Made by a program: the position numbers and the translations under genes
Notes under the pieces: generated by a model
Database searches by the model: none
Told to the model about the DNA's origin: nothing
What the model saw: only the letters and a program-made list of their open reading frames with translations
Assembly (NCBI GenBank): GCA_014650015.1
Contig: BMUD01000001.1
Coordinates: forward strand, 166,197-230,196
Direction: 5' to 3'
From: Streptomyces griseoloalbus
Lineage (GTDB): Bacteria; Actinomycetota; Actinomycetes; Streptomycetales; Streptomycetaceae
Length of the DNA stretch: 64,000 nucleotides
Part shown: positions 17,042 through 26,820 of the stretch, in pieces
Position numbering within the stretch: position 1 is the first letter of the stretch
Layout: each line of letters starts with the position of its first letter

Positions 17042-17800
17042 CTAGATCGTCAGCGAGAGCAGCACCGGGGCCGCGCTGCGGTTCAGGGCGTCCGCGGCTC
17101 GGCGCAGGCGATGGGCGTGCTCGACCGGGAGGGACAGGGCCAGGCAGCCGACCGAGGAGCCGGCGGTGATCGGGACCGCCGCGCAGACCGTGCCGATCGC
17201 GTACTCCTGGAGGTCCAGGACCGGCACGGTCGGCGGCTGCGACGCCAGCCGGGAGAGCAGCAGCCGGTCACTGGTGATCGTGCGCGAGGTGAGCCGGGCC
17301 ATCTTGTGCCGGGCGAGGTGGTCGCGCCGGCCGTCGTGGTCGAGCTGGGTGAGCAGGCTCTTGCCCACCGCGGTGGCGTGCGCCGAGCAGCGGAAGTCCA
17401 CCCACTCGTTCACCTTCGGGGTGGCCGGGCTGTCGGCGTACTGGGTGACCTTGACCTCGCCGTCGATGTACCGGCTGATGTAGACGGCGGCGCCCACACA
17501 GTCGCGGAGCCGGTCCAGGGTGTGCTGGAGCTTCTCGCGCAGCGCCTCCTTGCGCCCCTCGGCGGATCCGAGGCGGGCGAAGGCCGCTCCGGTGACATAC
17601 GCGCCGTCGGCGATCTGCTCGACGTAGGCCTCGCGGCGCAGCATCCGCAGGAGCGTGGTCAGTCGCTCCGTACGAAGGCCGGTCTCGCGGGCGATCTCGG
17701 TGTCGGTGACTCCTGTGGTGTGCCGCGCCACCGTCTCCAGGACGCGCAGGGCGTCCTGGACCGAGTGGTACGGCGCGGTCGGCTCGTGCCTCAGCGCCAC
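17042..17800 (-). CDS. IclR family transcriptional regulator
   Basis: A 252-residue regulator. The N-terminal winged helix (about 10-75: SVQDALRVLETVARHTTGVTDTEIARETGLRTERLTTLLRML) is followed by an IclR effector domain with CSAHATAVGKSLL and the C-terminal AAVPITAGSSVGCLALSLPVEH. The GTG at 17800 has GGGGGAAA upstream; longer upstream reading on this strand lacks family similarity. It lies 195 bp downstream of ehuA on the same strand, so it probably controls the adjacent transport/catabolic cluster. The ligand is unknown. Confidence 0.88.
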   Translation of the reverse strand: MALRHEPTAPYHSVQDALRVLETVARHTTGVTDTEIARETGLRTERLTTLLRMLRREAYVEQIADGAYVTGAAFARLGSAEGRKEALREKLQHTLDRLRDCVGAAVYISRYIDGEVKVTQYADSPATPKVNEWVDFRCSAHATAVGKSLLTQLDHDGRRDHLARHKMARLTSRTITSDRLLLSRLASQPPTVPVLDLQEYAIGTVCAAVPITAGSSVGCLALSLPVEHAHRLRRAADALNRSAAPVLLSLTI

Positions 17801-17995
17801 GGTTTCCCCCTGCGCTCGCTCTTGGGGCCGCAATCCGGTCAGCGAATCCCCTCCACGATAGCCGTCAAACGGCTCCCGGGAAGCGGGTGTTGACGAGATC
17901 GCGGCCCTCCCAACTGCGGCGGCCATCCTCTGGCCCATGCCACAGGCGTGACCCATGGCGTGGACCTCGGGCGTTGCCCTGTTCACGCCCGGTGG

Positions 17996-18787
17996 CTACA
18001 GGACGGCGCTGAGGAATTCCCGCGTACGGTCGTGCTCCGGCTCGCTGAAGATCTTCTCCGGCGAACCGGCCTCGATGATCCGGCCCGAGTCGAACATCAG
18101 CACCTGGTCGGAGATGTCCCGGGCGAAGTTCATCTCGTGGGTCACGCAGAGCATCGTGATGTCGGTGGAGCGGGCGATGTCCCGCAGCACGTCCAGCACG
18201 CCCGCGACCAGCTCCGGGTCGAGCGCCGAGGTCACCTCGTCCAGCAGCAGCACCTGCGGCCGCATCGCCAGCGCCCGAGCGATCGCCACCCGCTGCTGCT
18301 GCCCGCCGGACAGCTGCCCGGGGTGCTTGTCGAGGTGCTCGGTCAGCCCGACCATCTCCAGCAGCTCCCGCGCCCGCTCCTCGGCGGCGTCCTTGGACAT
18401 GCCGAGCACGGTGACCGGGGCCTCGGTGATGTTCCTGAGCACCGTCATGTTCGGGAACAGGTTGAACTGCTGGAACACCATCCCGATCTTCTTGCGGACC
18501 TCGCGGACCTGCTTGTCGGGTGCCGGGAACAGCTGCTCACCGGCGACGGTGATGGTGCCCTCGTCCGGCTTCAGCAGCGTCATCAGCAGCCGCAGGATCG
18601 TGGTCTTGCCCGATCCGGACGGCCCGATCAGGGTGACGTGCTTGCCGGCGTCCACGGAGAAGTCCAGGTGGTCGAGGACCGTGTGGTCCCCGAACCGCTT
18701 GGTGACCTGCTCCAGCCGGATCAGCTCGCCGTCGCTCCGCGCGCTGGCGGGCTTCTTCTCGAACGGGGGGTGGGTGTCAGTGGACAA
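17996..18787 (-). CDS. ehuA: EhuA-like polar amino acid/ectoine ABC transporter ATPase
   Basis: An ABC ATPase of about 263 residues with Walker A GPSGSGKTT, Q-loop VFQQFNLFPNMTV, signature LSGGQQQR, Walker B LLLDEVTSALD and the H-loop VTHEM. It belongs to the polar amino acid (PAAT) class. The TTG at 18787 has GGAG 8 nt upstream and overlaps the ehuD stop region; a TTG at 18814 is an alternative. Last gene of ehuBCDA, matching the order of characterised ectoine/hydroxyectoine importers. The ectoine specificity is by family resemblance only. Confidence 0.8.
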   Translation of the reverse strand: MSTDTHPPFEKKPASARSDGELIRLEQVTKRFGDHTVLDHLDFSVDAGKHVTLIGPSGSGKTTILRLLMTLLKPDEGTITVAGEQLFPAPDKQVREVRKKIGMVFQQFNLFPNMTVLRNITEAPVTVLGMSKDAAEERARELLEMVGLTEHLDKHPGQLSGGQQQRVAIARALAMRPQVLLLDEVTSALDPELVAGVLDVLRDIARSTDITMLCVTHEMNFARDISDQVLMFDSGRIIEAGSPEKIFSEPEHDRTREFLSAVL

Positions 18788-19427
18788 GGCGTCGCTCCAG
18801 GGCTCGCAGGGCAAGGGAGGCCAGGTAGGAGATGACGATGAAGGCGAAGCCGATCACCGTCAGGGGCTCGGTGAACTGGAAGTGCTGCTGGGAGAAGAGC
18901 CGTGCCTCGCCGAGCATCTCCAGCACGGTGATCGCCATCAGCATCGGCGTGTCCTTCAGCATCGAGATGACGTAGTTGCCGAGCGCGGGCACCACCCTGC
19001 GCACGGCCTGCGGCAGGATCACCGCGGTCCACGTCCGGCGCAGCGGCAGGTTCAGCGCCGTCGCCGCCTCCCACTGGCCCACCGGCACGGCCTCGATACC
19101 GGCCCGGTAGACCTGCATGGTGTACGTCGAGTAGTGCAGCCCGATCGCGAAGACACCGGTGGTCAGCGCCGAGAAGGTCAGGCCCCACTCGGGCAGCACG
19201 TAGAACAGGAAGAACAGCTGCACCAGCAGCGGGGTGTTGCGGATGAACTCCGTCACCGCCCCGACCGGCCAGGTCACCCAGCGCGTTGGCAGCCGCATCA
19301 GCAGCGCCCACGCCAGACCCAGGACGAACGAGATCAGCGAGCCGAGGACGAGCGCCTGAAGGGTGACGATCAGCCCGTCCCAGAAGTGCGGCATGAAATC
19401 GGCGACCGCGCTCCATTCCCACGTCAC
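18777..19427 (-). CDS. ehuD: EhuD-like ABC transporter permease
   Basis: A 216-residue inner-membrane permease of the HisM/GlnP type with about five spans. The coupling helix region carries the EAA loop (GIEAVPVGQWEAATALNLPLRRTWTAVILPQAVRRVVPALGN). The GTG start overlaps the ehuC TGA (GTGA), a clear coupling signal. Together with EhuC it forms the heterodimeric channel. Confidence 0.85.
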   Translation of the reverse strand: MTWEWSAVADFMPHFWDGLIVTLQALVLGSLISFVLGLAWALLMRLPTRWVTWPVGAVTEFIRNTPLLVQLFFLFYVLPEWGLTFSALTTGVFAIGLHYSTYTMQVYRAGIEAVPVGQWEAATALNLPLRRTWTAVILPQAVRRVVPALGNYVISMLKDTPMLMAITVLEMLGEARLFSQQHFQFTEPLTVIGFAFIVISYLASLALRALERRLVH

Positions 19428-20122
19428 GAGACACCACTTCCCTCGGGTACCCGCACGGCGGCCGTCTTCTTCGGCGCCTTGCCGACCCCCGCCTTCAGCT
19501 TCTTCTCCAGCCCGCGCATGAGCCGGGTGATCAGGAAGGCGATCACGAAGTAGATCAGCAGGATGTACGTGTAGATCTCCGCGCTCTCCTGCAGCGCCAG
19601 GCGCACCAGGTTGCCGCTGAACGCCAGGTCGCCCATACCCATGATCGACACCAGGGCGGTGCCCTTGAGCAGCTCGATCAGCAGGTTGGAGAACGGCGGG
19701 ATCATCTCCGGCACCGCCTGGGGCAGCAGGATCAGCTTCATCCGCTGCCAGGGCGTGAAGCTGAGCGCGATACCGCCCTCACGCTGGGCCGGGTCGACCG
19801 CGGCGAGCGCGCCGCGCACGATCTCCGAACCGTACGCCCCGTAGGTCAGCCCGAGCGCCAGCGTGCCCGCCCACAGCGGCACCAGCTGCCAGCCGAAGGC
19901 CGGGGGCAGCACGAAGAACACCCAGAAGATCATCACCAGCGCCGAGGTCCCGCGGAACACCTCGGTGTAGAGGCCGGCCAGGAAGCGGACGCTCCGTAGC
20001 CGGTGGGTGCGCGCGACACCGACCACGAAGGAGACCACCGTCGCCAGCAGCCCGCTGAGGACGAGCAGCTGGATCGTGACCCAGACGCCCTTGAGTACGA
20101 GTTCCCAGAGTCCTGAGGTCAT
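19424..20122 (-). CDS. ehuC: EhuC-like ABC transporter permease
   Basis: A 232-residue HisQ/GlnP-type permease with about five membrane spans. The EAA loop reads RGALAAVDPAQREGGIALSFTPWQRMKLILLPQAVPEMIPPFSN. The ATG at 20122 overlaps the ehuB TGA by 4 nt, which fixes the start; a further ATG at 20131 is less likely. The C-terminus is basic (GLEKKLKAGVGKAPKK). Confidence 0.85.
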   Translation of the reverse strand: MTSGLWELVLKGVWVTIQLLVLSGLLATVVSFVVGVARTHRLRSVRFLAGLYTEVFRGTSALVMIFWVFFVLPPAFGWQLVPLWAGTLALGLTYGAYGSEIVRGALAAVDPAQREGGIALSFTPWQRMKLILLPQAVPEMIPPFSNLLIELLKGTALVSIMGMGDLAFSGNLVRLALQESAEIYTYILLIYFVIAFLITRLMRGLEKKLKAGVGKAPKKTAAVRVPEGSGVS

Positions 20123-21033
20123 CCGCCGCACAACTCCTTCGCGGTCAGATCCGTCATCTCGGCCTCGGTGAAACCGAAGGGCCTGAGGATGCGGAGCAGC
20201 TCGCCGCTCTCCTTGAGCTTGCCCAGCTCGACGTTGAAGGCGTCCCGCAGCCCGGTCTCGGTCGGCCGGAAGGCGAAGGCGCCGCCGTCGACGTGCGGCT
20301 TGCCGTCGAGGATCGGCTTGAAGGGCTCCGTGACCTCCGCCTTGTTCGACTTCTTCACCACCTCGCGGGTGGTGAGCGCGGTACCGGCGAAGACGTCGAC
20401 GCGTCCGGCCTCGACGGCGTTCAGGCCGGCGACCTGATCGGGGACGATCAGTATGTCGCTCTCCTTGTACCCCGCCTCGACGGCGTACGCGATCTCCGCG
20501 TAGCCGGTACCGGTGGCGAACCTCGCCTTCTTCCCCACGACGTCCCGGTAGCTGTGCAGCCCCATCGGGTTGCCCTTGCGCACGATGAACGAATCGAGCA
20601 TCTGGTAATCGGGATTGGAGAAGATGACCTGCTCACAGCGCTCGGGATTGACGTACATCCCGGCGGCCACGACATCGAACTGCTGGGAGTTCAGCCCCGG
20701 GATCAGGGAGCCGAACTCGGTGGGCACGGGCTGCACCCGGTCCACACCCAGCCGCTTGAAGATGACTCTCGCGAGCTCCGGCGCCTCCCCGGTCAGCTCG
20801 CCGTTCCTGTCGATGTAACCGAACGGGATCTCACCGGCGATGCCCAGGCGGACGACGCCCGCCGCCTTGAGCCGGTCCAGCAGGTCACCGCCGCCCGTGG
20901 TGGACGCGGTGGGCACCCGTGAGCAGCCCGCGGCACCCAGTGCGCCGAGCGCCGCGACCCCCGCGAGCAGCGATCGACGTGAGGGCCCGGAGGCCTCTTG
21001 GAGTCGTCTCAGTGGTGGTAGTGGTGGAGCCAT
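20119..21033 (-). CDS. ehuB: EhuB-like ectoine/amino acid substrate-binding lipoprotein
   Basis: A 304-residue periplasmic-binding-protein family 3 (PAAT) lipoprotein. The N-terminus has twin Arg (SRRSLLAG) and a lipobox ending GAAGCSR, suggesting Tat export and lipidation. The binding domain includes VRLGIAGEIPFGYIDRNGELTGEAPELA, FDVVAAGMYVNPERCEQVIFSNPDY and GTGYAEIAYAVEAGYKESDI. The PERC-containing segment resembles ectoine-binding EhuB proteins. The ATG at 21033 begins the operon, with a 97-bp gap to the divergent DUF3830 gene. Substrate remains an inference. Confidence 0.8.
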   Translation of the reverse strand: MAPPLPPLRRLQEASGPSRRSLLAGVAALGALGAAGCSRVPTASTTGGGDLLDRLKAAGVVRLGIAGEIPFGYIDRNGELTGEAPELARVIFKRLGVDRVQPVPTEFGSLIPGLNSQQFDVVAAGMYVNPERCEQVIFSNPDYQMLDSFIVRKGNPMGLHSYRDVVGKKARFATGTGYAEIAYAVEAGYKESDILIVPDQVAGLNAVEAGRVDVFAGTALTTREVVKKSNKAEVTEPFKPILDGKPHVDGGAFAFRPTETGLRDAFNVELGKLKESGELLRILRPFGFTEAEMTDLTAKELCGG

Positions 21034-21130
21034 GGCGGCGCGGCTACCCGAACGGATGCGAACTATTCCGGCCAGTTTCGGTCCCGTTCGGCGGTCCGGC
21101 GGTCTTGACCGGCGCGGGACGATGGAGGAC

Positions 21131-21625
21131 ATGGCAGACCGATATCTCGCGACCTCCCTGGTGAAACGCGGAATCACCTGCACAGCCCGACTGCTCGACG
21201 ACCGGGCCCCGATCACCGGCGAAGCAGTCTGGAAATCTCTCCCGCTGTCCGGCGACGTGTACCACGCCACATACGCACGTAACGAGATCTACGTCCCCTT
21301 CCCACCCTTCGCGGCATCCTGGCCACCGCCTGATAAACCCGACTGTCACTCCCATTCCGGGTGACCTGGGCTGTTTCACCTTCGCGGGCGCCGAACCGGG
21401 CACCACGTCGTACGGCTACGACCGCGAGGTCCGCCCCGGCACCACCGTCGTGGACCTGGCCCTCTTCTGCGAGCGCCACAACCTCCTCCTCGACGGCGAC
21501 GTCGGCGGGGTCCCCGGCATCGTCCGGGACCAGGTGGTGGAAGGGCTCGGGGCCATGGCGGAGGGCCGCAACGACCTGTGGCGCACGGGGGCGGCCGGGG
21601 AGACCTCAGCTTCCGGCGGGCGTGA
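21131..21625 (+). pseudogene. DUF3830 family gene broken by two frameshifts
   Basis: The first 77 codons (MADRYLATSLVKRGITCTARLL..., ARNEIYVPFPPF) match the DUF3830 family, then the frame ends at TGA 21362. Removing one T at 21334 restores PENPTVTPIPGD and continues through FCERHNLLLDGDVGGVPG and GLGAMAEGRNDLWRTGAAGET. One added base near 21605 would then restore the first frame and a natural end LSFRRA-stop at 21625. The two changes cancel in length. Either the gene is decayed or the assembly has two single-base errors. It is divergent from ehuB and its end overlaps the convergent amidase by about 20 bp. Confidence 0.8.
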
Positions 21626-23009
21626 CCGCCGCGGTCACCCCCGCCTCGTACAGCGTGTGGGCCGCCCGCAGGACCAGGGCGTCCCGGTGCCGGGCGGCCA
21701 CCAGCTGCAGGCCGATGGGCAGCCCGTCGGCGTCGGTGCCGACGGGCACCGTCGCGGCGGGCTGCTGGGTCATGTTGAAGGGGTAGGTGAACGGGGTCCA
21801 GCCCGTCCAGCGCCGGTGGCCCGACCCCTTCGGCACCTCCGCGCCCGCCTCGAACGCCGTGATCGGGAGGGTCGGGGTGACCAGCAGGTCGTAGGTGTCG
21901 TGGAAGCGGCCCATGCGGCGGCCCAGGTCCGTCCGGACGTCCACCGCGGCCAGGTAGTCCAGCGCCGAGTGACGGGCACCGGCGCCGCAGATCTCCCGCA
22001 GCCCCGGATCGAGCCGTTCCCGCTGGTCGCGGCTGAGGTGCTGGGCCGCCCGGGCCGCACCGGCGAACCACAGGGTGTGGAAGGCCTCCACCGGCTCGGC
22101 GAGATCGGGGTCGGTCTCCTCGACGTACGCGCCTAGGCCGGCCAGCCGCTCCACCGCCCGCCGCACCGCCGCCGCGACCTCCGGCCGCACCGCCACCTGC
22201 CCGCCCAGCGACGGCGAGTACGCCACCCGCAGCCCGCGCACCCCGCCCGCGAGTTCCCTCCGGAACGAGCCGGACGCCGCTGCGAGCGCCGACCAGTCGC
22301 GGGAGTCCGGCGCGCCGATCACCTCCATCAGCAGCGCCGCGTCCGCCGCGTCCCGGGTCATCGGACCGACGTGCGCGAGAGTGCCGAAGGCGCTCGGCGG
22401 ATACAGCGGCACCCTCCCGTACGTCGGCTTCAGCGCGAAGATCCCGCAGAACGCCGCCGGGATGCGGACGCTGCCCCCGCCGTCCGTCCCGAGCGCCAGC
22501 GGTCCCGCGCCCAGCGCCACGGCCGCCGCGGCGCCCCCGCTGGACCCGCCCGCCGTACGGGTCGGGTCGTGCGGATTGCGCGTGATGCCGCTGAGCGGGG
22601 AGTCCGTCACCCCCTTCCAGCCGAACTCGGGGGTGGTCGTCTTGCCGAGGAAGACGGCGCCGTGCTCACGCAGCCGGGCCACCGAGGGAGCGTCCTCGTC
22701 CCACGGGCCCGCCGGGTCGATGGTCCGCGAGCCCTTCAGGGTCGGGGCGCCGCGCAGCAGCAGGATGTCCTTCACCGTGACCGGCACCCCGTCCAGCAGC
22801 CCGCACGGCGCACCGCGCCGCCACCGCTCCTCGGACGCGGCGGCCCGCGCCGTCGCGTCCTCGGCGAACAGCCGGACGAACGCGTTCACCTCCGGCTGGA
22901 TCTCCTCGGCCCGCTCCAGCGCCGCCCGGGTCACCTCCACGGGAGAGAACTCGCCCCTGCGGTACCCCTCGAGGAGCCGTACGGCGGTCAGCTCGGTGAG
23001 CTCGGACAT
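21606..23009 (-). CDS. Amidase signature family hydrolase
   Basis: A 467-residue amidase with the Ser-cisSer-Lys triad: Lys in VPVTVKDILLL (about 80), cis-Ser in AGGSSGGAAAAVALG (about 155) and nucleophile Ser in TDGGGSVRIPAAFCG (about 180). Length and C-terminal NMTQQPAATVPVG fit AtzF/GatA-like enzymes that hydrolyse small amides. It follows the hydroxyacid dehydrogenase by 17 nt, so the two form one transcript. Context with ehu-type transport suggests action on an imported nitrogen compound. Confidence 0.88.
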   Translation of the reverse strand: MSELTELTAVRLLEGYRRGEFSPVEVTRAALERAEEIQPEVNAFVRLFAEDATARAAASEERWRRGAPCGLLDGVPVTVKDILLLRGAPTLKGSRTIDPAGPWDEDAPSVARLREHGAVFLGKTTTPEFGWKGVTDSPLSGITRNPHDPTRTAGGSSGGAAAAVALGAGPLALGTDGGGSVRIPAAFCGIFALKPTYGRVPLYPPSAFGTLAHVGPMTRDAADAALLMEVIGAPDSRDWSALAAASGSFRRELAGGVRGLRVAYSPSLGGQVAVRPEVAAAVRRAVERLAGLGAYVEETDPDLAEPVEAFHTLWFAGAARAAQHLSRDQRERLDPGLREICGAGARHSALDYLAAVDVRTDLGRRMGRFHDTYDLLVTPTLPITAFEAGAEVPKGSGHRRWTGWTPFTYPFNMTQQPAATVPVGTDADGLPIGLQLVAARHRDALVLRAAHTLYEAGVTAAVTPAGS

Positions 23010-23026
23010 CCAGCCTCCCAGGAACG

Positions 23027-23974
23027 TCAGTGACCCGGTACATACCCGCGCTGCTTGTCGACCACGTTCACCAGCGGCCTGCCCGCCGCCCACAGCTCGA
23101 ACAACTCCACGAACTGCGCGCAGAGTTCGTCCCGCCAGCCGACCGTGTCCCCACTCATGTGCGGCGACACGACCAGCCCCGGGAGCCGCCACAACGGGCT
23201 GTCCGGGGGGAGCGGCTCGGTCTCGAAGACGTCCAGTGCGGCACCCGCGATCCACCGCCTCCGCACCGCCTCGGCCAGCGCCTCCTCCACGACCAGCTGC
23301 CCCCGGCCGACGTTGACGAAGTACGCGGACGGCTGCATCACACCGAACCGGCGGGCGTCGAACATGCCGCGCGTCGACTCGGTCAGCGGTGCGGCGGCGA
23401 TCACCCAGTCCGCGCGGGCGAGCAGCCGGTCCAGGTCCTCGGGGCCGTGGACGCCGTCGCGCGGGGCGCGGCCGACCAGCGCGGCCGTGACGCCGAGCGC
23501 CTCCAGCGTGCCGGCGATCGCCCGGCCGATCGGCCCGGAGCCGACCACACAGGCACGCGTCCCGGCGAGCCGGCGCGACTCCCGGTGACGCCAGGTCCGC
23601 TCCCGCTGGAACGTGAGCGTCCGCGGCAGGTCCTTGGCGAAGGCGAGGACGAGGGCCGCGACGTACTCGGCGATCGGCCCGTCGAAGACGCCGCGCGCGT
23701 TGGTGACCACGGTGTCGGACGCGGCCAGTTCCGGACAGAGCAGATGGTCCACGCCCGCGCTCGCCGTGTGCACCCAGCGTGGCCGCGGGCCGCCGCCGGG
23801 CCACGCCGCGCGCACCGCGTGCGAGGTGAAGTCCCACACCAGCAGCACATCCGCGGACGGCAGACGTGCGGCGAGCGTCGACTCGTCCGCGTACTCGACC
23901 CGCACGCGCCCGGTGAGCCGGCCGAGGCGGGGGAGCGGGTCGGTGCCCAGAACGAGCAGCGTGGGGGTGGTCAT
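23027..23974 (-). CDS. D-2-hydroxyacid dehydrogenase family protein
   Basis: A 315-residue NAD-dependent dehydrogenase. It has the NAD loop VVGSGPIGRAIAGTLEALG (GxGxxG), the catalytic Arg region FVNVGRGQLVVEEAL, the Glu of AALDVFETEPLPPDSPLW and the catalytic His in VVSPHMSGDT. Residues 70-110 carry the usual ASAGVDHL and VVTNARGVFDGPIAEYV stretches. ATG at 23974. It heads a two-gene operon with the amidase and likely reduces or oxidises a 2-oxo/2-hydroxy acid; the true substrate is unknown. Confidence 0.87.
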   Translation of the reverse strand: MTTPTLLVLGTDPLPRLGRLTGRVRVEYADESTLAARLPSADVLLVWDFTSHAVRAAWPGGGPRPRWVHTASAGVDHLLCPELAASDTVVTNARGVFDGPIAEYVAALVLAFAKDLPRTLTFQRERTWRHRESRRLAGTRACVVGSGPIGRAIAGTLEALGVTAALVGRAPRDGVHGPEDLDRLLARADWVIAAAPLTESTRGMFDARRFGVMQPSAYFVNVGRGQLVVEEALAEAVRRRWIAGAALDVFETEPLPPDSPLWRLPGLVVSPHMSGDTVGWRDELCAQFVELFELWAAGRPLVNVVDKQRGYVPGH

Positions 23975-24138
23975 GAGCCGCCGTTCCTCTCCGGAAGAGG
24001 CCGAGGGTCCGGGACGGGAAAACGCCGGGAGTCTGAGATGTGCGGATTGACCACGCTCGCACCCGAACCTACCGTCGTCAACACGGGCGATCTCGCGATC
24101 CGTTGTGTGCTCGTCTCCCAGCGTAAGGCCGGTGCTCC

Positions 24139-24430
24139 ATGGACGTCCTGAACCTGACCCGGCACATCGGGAAGGTCACCTGCCGGGAGGTGGTGGACAT
24201 GGCCAGGCGGGCGGCGGTGCGCGGACGGCTCGGCGCGGCGGACGCGCTGTTCCTCCCCTGTCCCAACCTGCCGACGTACGACGTCATCCCCCAGCTGGAG
24301 GCGGAACTTCGCATACGGGTCATCTCGGCCAACCAGGTGACCATGTGGGCGGCGCTGCGCCGATTGGGTACCCGAGCGGTGGGACCGTATCAGGCGCTGA
24401 TCGACGCATCGGCGCGCTCCGGGACCGTAC
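24139..24430 (+). pseudogene. C-terminal fragment of an AMDase/maleate cis-trans isomerase (EutA-like) protein
   Basis: Starting from the ATG, about 90 codons (HIGKVTCREVVDMARRAA, ADALFLPCPNLPTYDVIPQLEAEL, RVISANQVTMWAALRRLG) align by eye with residues from about 150 to the C-terminus of the next gene (SGIVTAAEVG..., EALLLPNTALHTVAHIPALEKEL, PVLTANQVTAWEALRLADRR). The catalytic second Cys is present but the N-terminal domain is absent; an in-frame TAA lies at 24124. The normal C-terminal end is replaced by readthrough into a 27-bp repeat. It appears to be a remnant of a paralogue. Confidence 0.65.
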
Positions 24431-24489
24431 TGCCGGGCCGGACGTCCGGGGCCGTACTGCCGGGCCGCACGTCCGGGCCGTACTGCCGG
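24418..24489 (+). repeat. 27-bp tandem repeat, about 2.7 copies
   Basis: Units at 24418-24444, 24445-24471 and a partial at 24472-24489 share GTACTGCCGGGCCG and TCCGGG. The array immediately follows the EutA-like remnant. Confidence 0.8.
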
Positions 24490-24523
24490 AAGTGCCGGAA
24501 GAGAAGCAGCAGGAAGGCTGGAC

Positions 24524-25255
24524 ATGACCGCACTGGGATTCCTCTACCCGGGCCACTCCGCCGAGGACGACTATCCGCGTATCGAGCAGTTGCTGGGCAG
24601 CGACATCCGGGTGGACCTGGTGCACACCGACGTCGGTGAGGACGCGCACCGGGTGGACGCGCTGCTGGACATGGGCTCGCCCGAGCGGCTGGCGGCCGGC
24701 CTCCAGCAGCTGCGGCTCTCGGGCGCCGAGGCGGTGGTGTGGGCCTGCACCAGCGGCAGCTTCGTGCACGGCTGGGACGGCGCGCACGAGCAGGTGCGCA
24801 ACCTGGCCCGGGCGGCGGGCATGCCCGCGTCGTCCACCTCCTTCGCCTTCGTGCACGCGCTGCGCGAGATCGAGGTGCGGCGGGTCGCCGTCGGCGCGAC
24901 CTATCCGGACGACGTGGCCGCGCTCTTCGCCGAGTTCCTGCGGGCCGGCGGGGTGGAGGTGACCGGGGTGCGCGGCTCCGGGATCGTCACGGCGGCGGAG
25001 GTCGGCACCTGGGGCGAGGAGGAGCTGTTCGCCCTGGCCCGCGCGGCCGACACCCCGGACGCCGAGGCGCTGCTCCTGCCGAACACCGCCCTGCACACGG
25101 TCGCCCACATCCCCGCCCTGGAGAAGGAACTGGGCAAGCCGGTGCTCACCGCCAACCAGGTCACGGCCTGGGAGGCCCTGCGCCTGGCCGACCGGCGGGT
25201 GAACGCCCCGGAGCTGGGCGCGCTGTTCACGCGGGAGCCGATCGTCCAGGTGTGA
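24524..25255 (+). CDS. Maleate cis-trans isomerase / AMDase family protein (EutA-like)
   Basis: A 243-residue member of the Asp/Glu racemase superfamily, arylmalonate decarboxylase/maleate isomerase branch, to which the ectoine-utilisation protein EutA also belongs. MTALGFLYPGHSAEDDYPRIEQLL opens the protein. The first catalytic Cys is in VVWACTSGSFVHGW. At the second catalytic position (ALLLPNTALHTV) the usual Cys is Asn, so racemase or isomerase chemistry of the two-Cys type may be lost. It lies with ehu-type transport genes. The ATG at 24524 follows GGAAGG. Confidence 0.75.
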   Translation: MTALGFLYPGHSAEDDYPRIEQLLGSDIRVDLVHTDVGEDAHRVDALLDMGSPERLAAGLQQLRLSGAEAVVWACTSGSFVHGWDGAHEQVRNLARAAGMPASSTSFAFVHALREIEVRRVAVGATYPDDVAALFAEFLRAGGVEVTGVRGSGIVTAAEVGTWGEEELFALARAADTPDAEALLLPNTALHTVAHIPALEKELGKPVLTANQVTAWEALRLADRRVNAPELGALFTREPIVQV

Positions 25256-25640
25256 GGGCGGGGGTGAGGGCGGGTGTGCCGGCGCGCCTCGCGGTGTGCG
25301 CACGCGCCCTCCGGCGTGTGGGCGTGTCCACGGCGTGTGGGCGTGCCCGCCGGTGTCCCGGGCGTGCCCTCCGGTGCGCGTCGGCGCGCTGTCCGGCGTG
25401 TGGGCGTGTCCACGGCGTGTGGGCGTGCCCGCCGGTGTCCCGGGCACGCCCCCCCGGCGCGCCTTGGCACGCCCTCCGGCGTGCCCTCCGGTGCGCGTCG
25501 GCGCGCTGTCCGGCGTGTGGGCGTGTCCACGGCGTGTGGGCGTGCCCGCCGGTGTCCCGGGCACGCCCCCCGGCGCGCGTTGGCACGCCCCCCGGCACGC
25601 CCTCCGGCGCGCGTCGGCGCGCCGTCCGGCGTGAGCGCCG
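25253..25640 (+). repeat. Long GC-rich array with three 53-bp core copies
   Basis: A core of about 53 bp (opening CCGGCGTGTGGGCGTGTCC) recurs almost exactly at 25311, 25393 and 25510, with 30-65 bp of variable GC-rich spacer made from CCGGCGCGC/GGCACGCCC blocks. It begins with a small duplication of TGAGGGCGGG over the stop codon at 25253. Several blocks are self-complementary. No gene is supported in 25256-25713. Confidence 0.85.
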
Positions 25641-25713
25641 GGGAATAAGCGGGGGCTGTCTCCTGTTGTCGGCCGGAGGACACCGCACGGCGACACACAG
25701 GAGGCACCCCACC

Positions 25714-26795
<1,082 letters not shown>

Positions 26796-26820
<25 letters not shown>

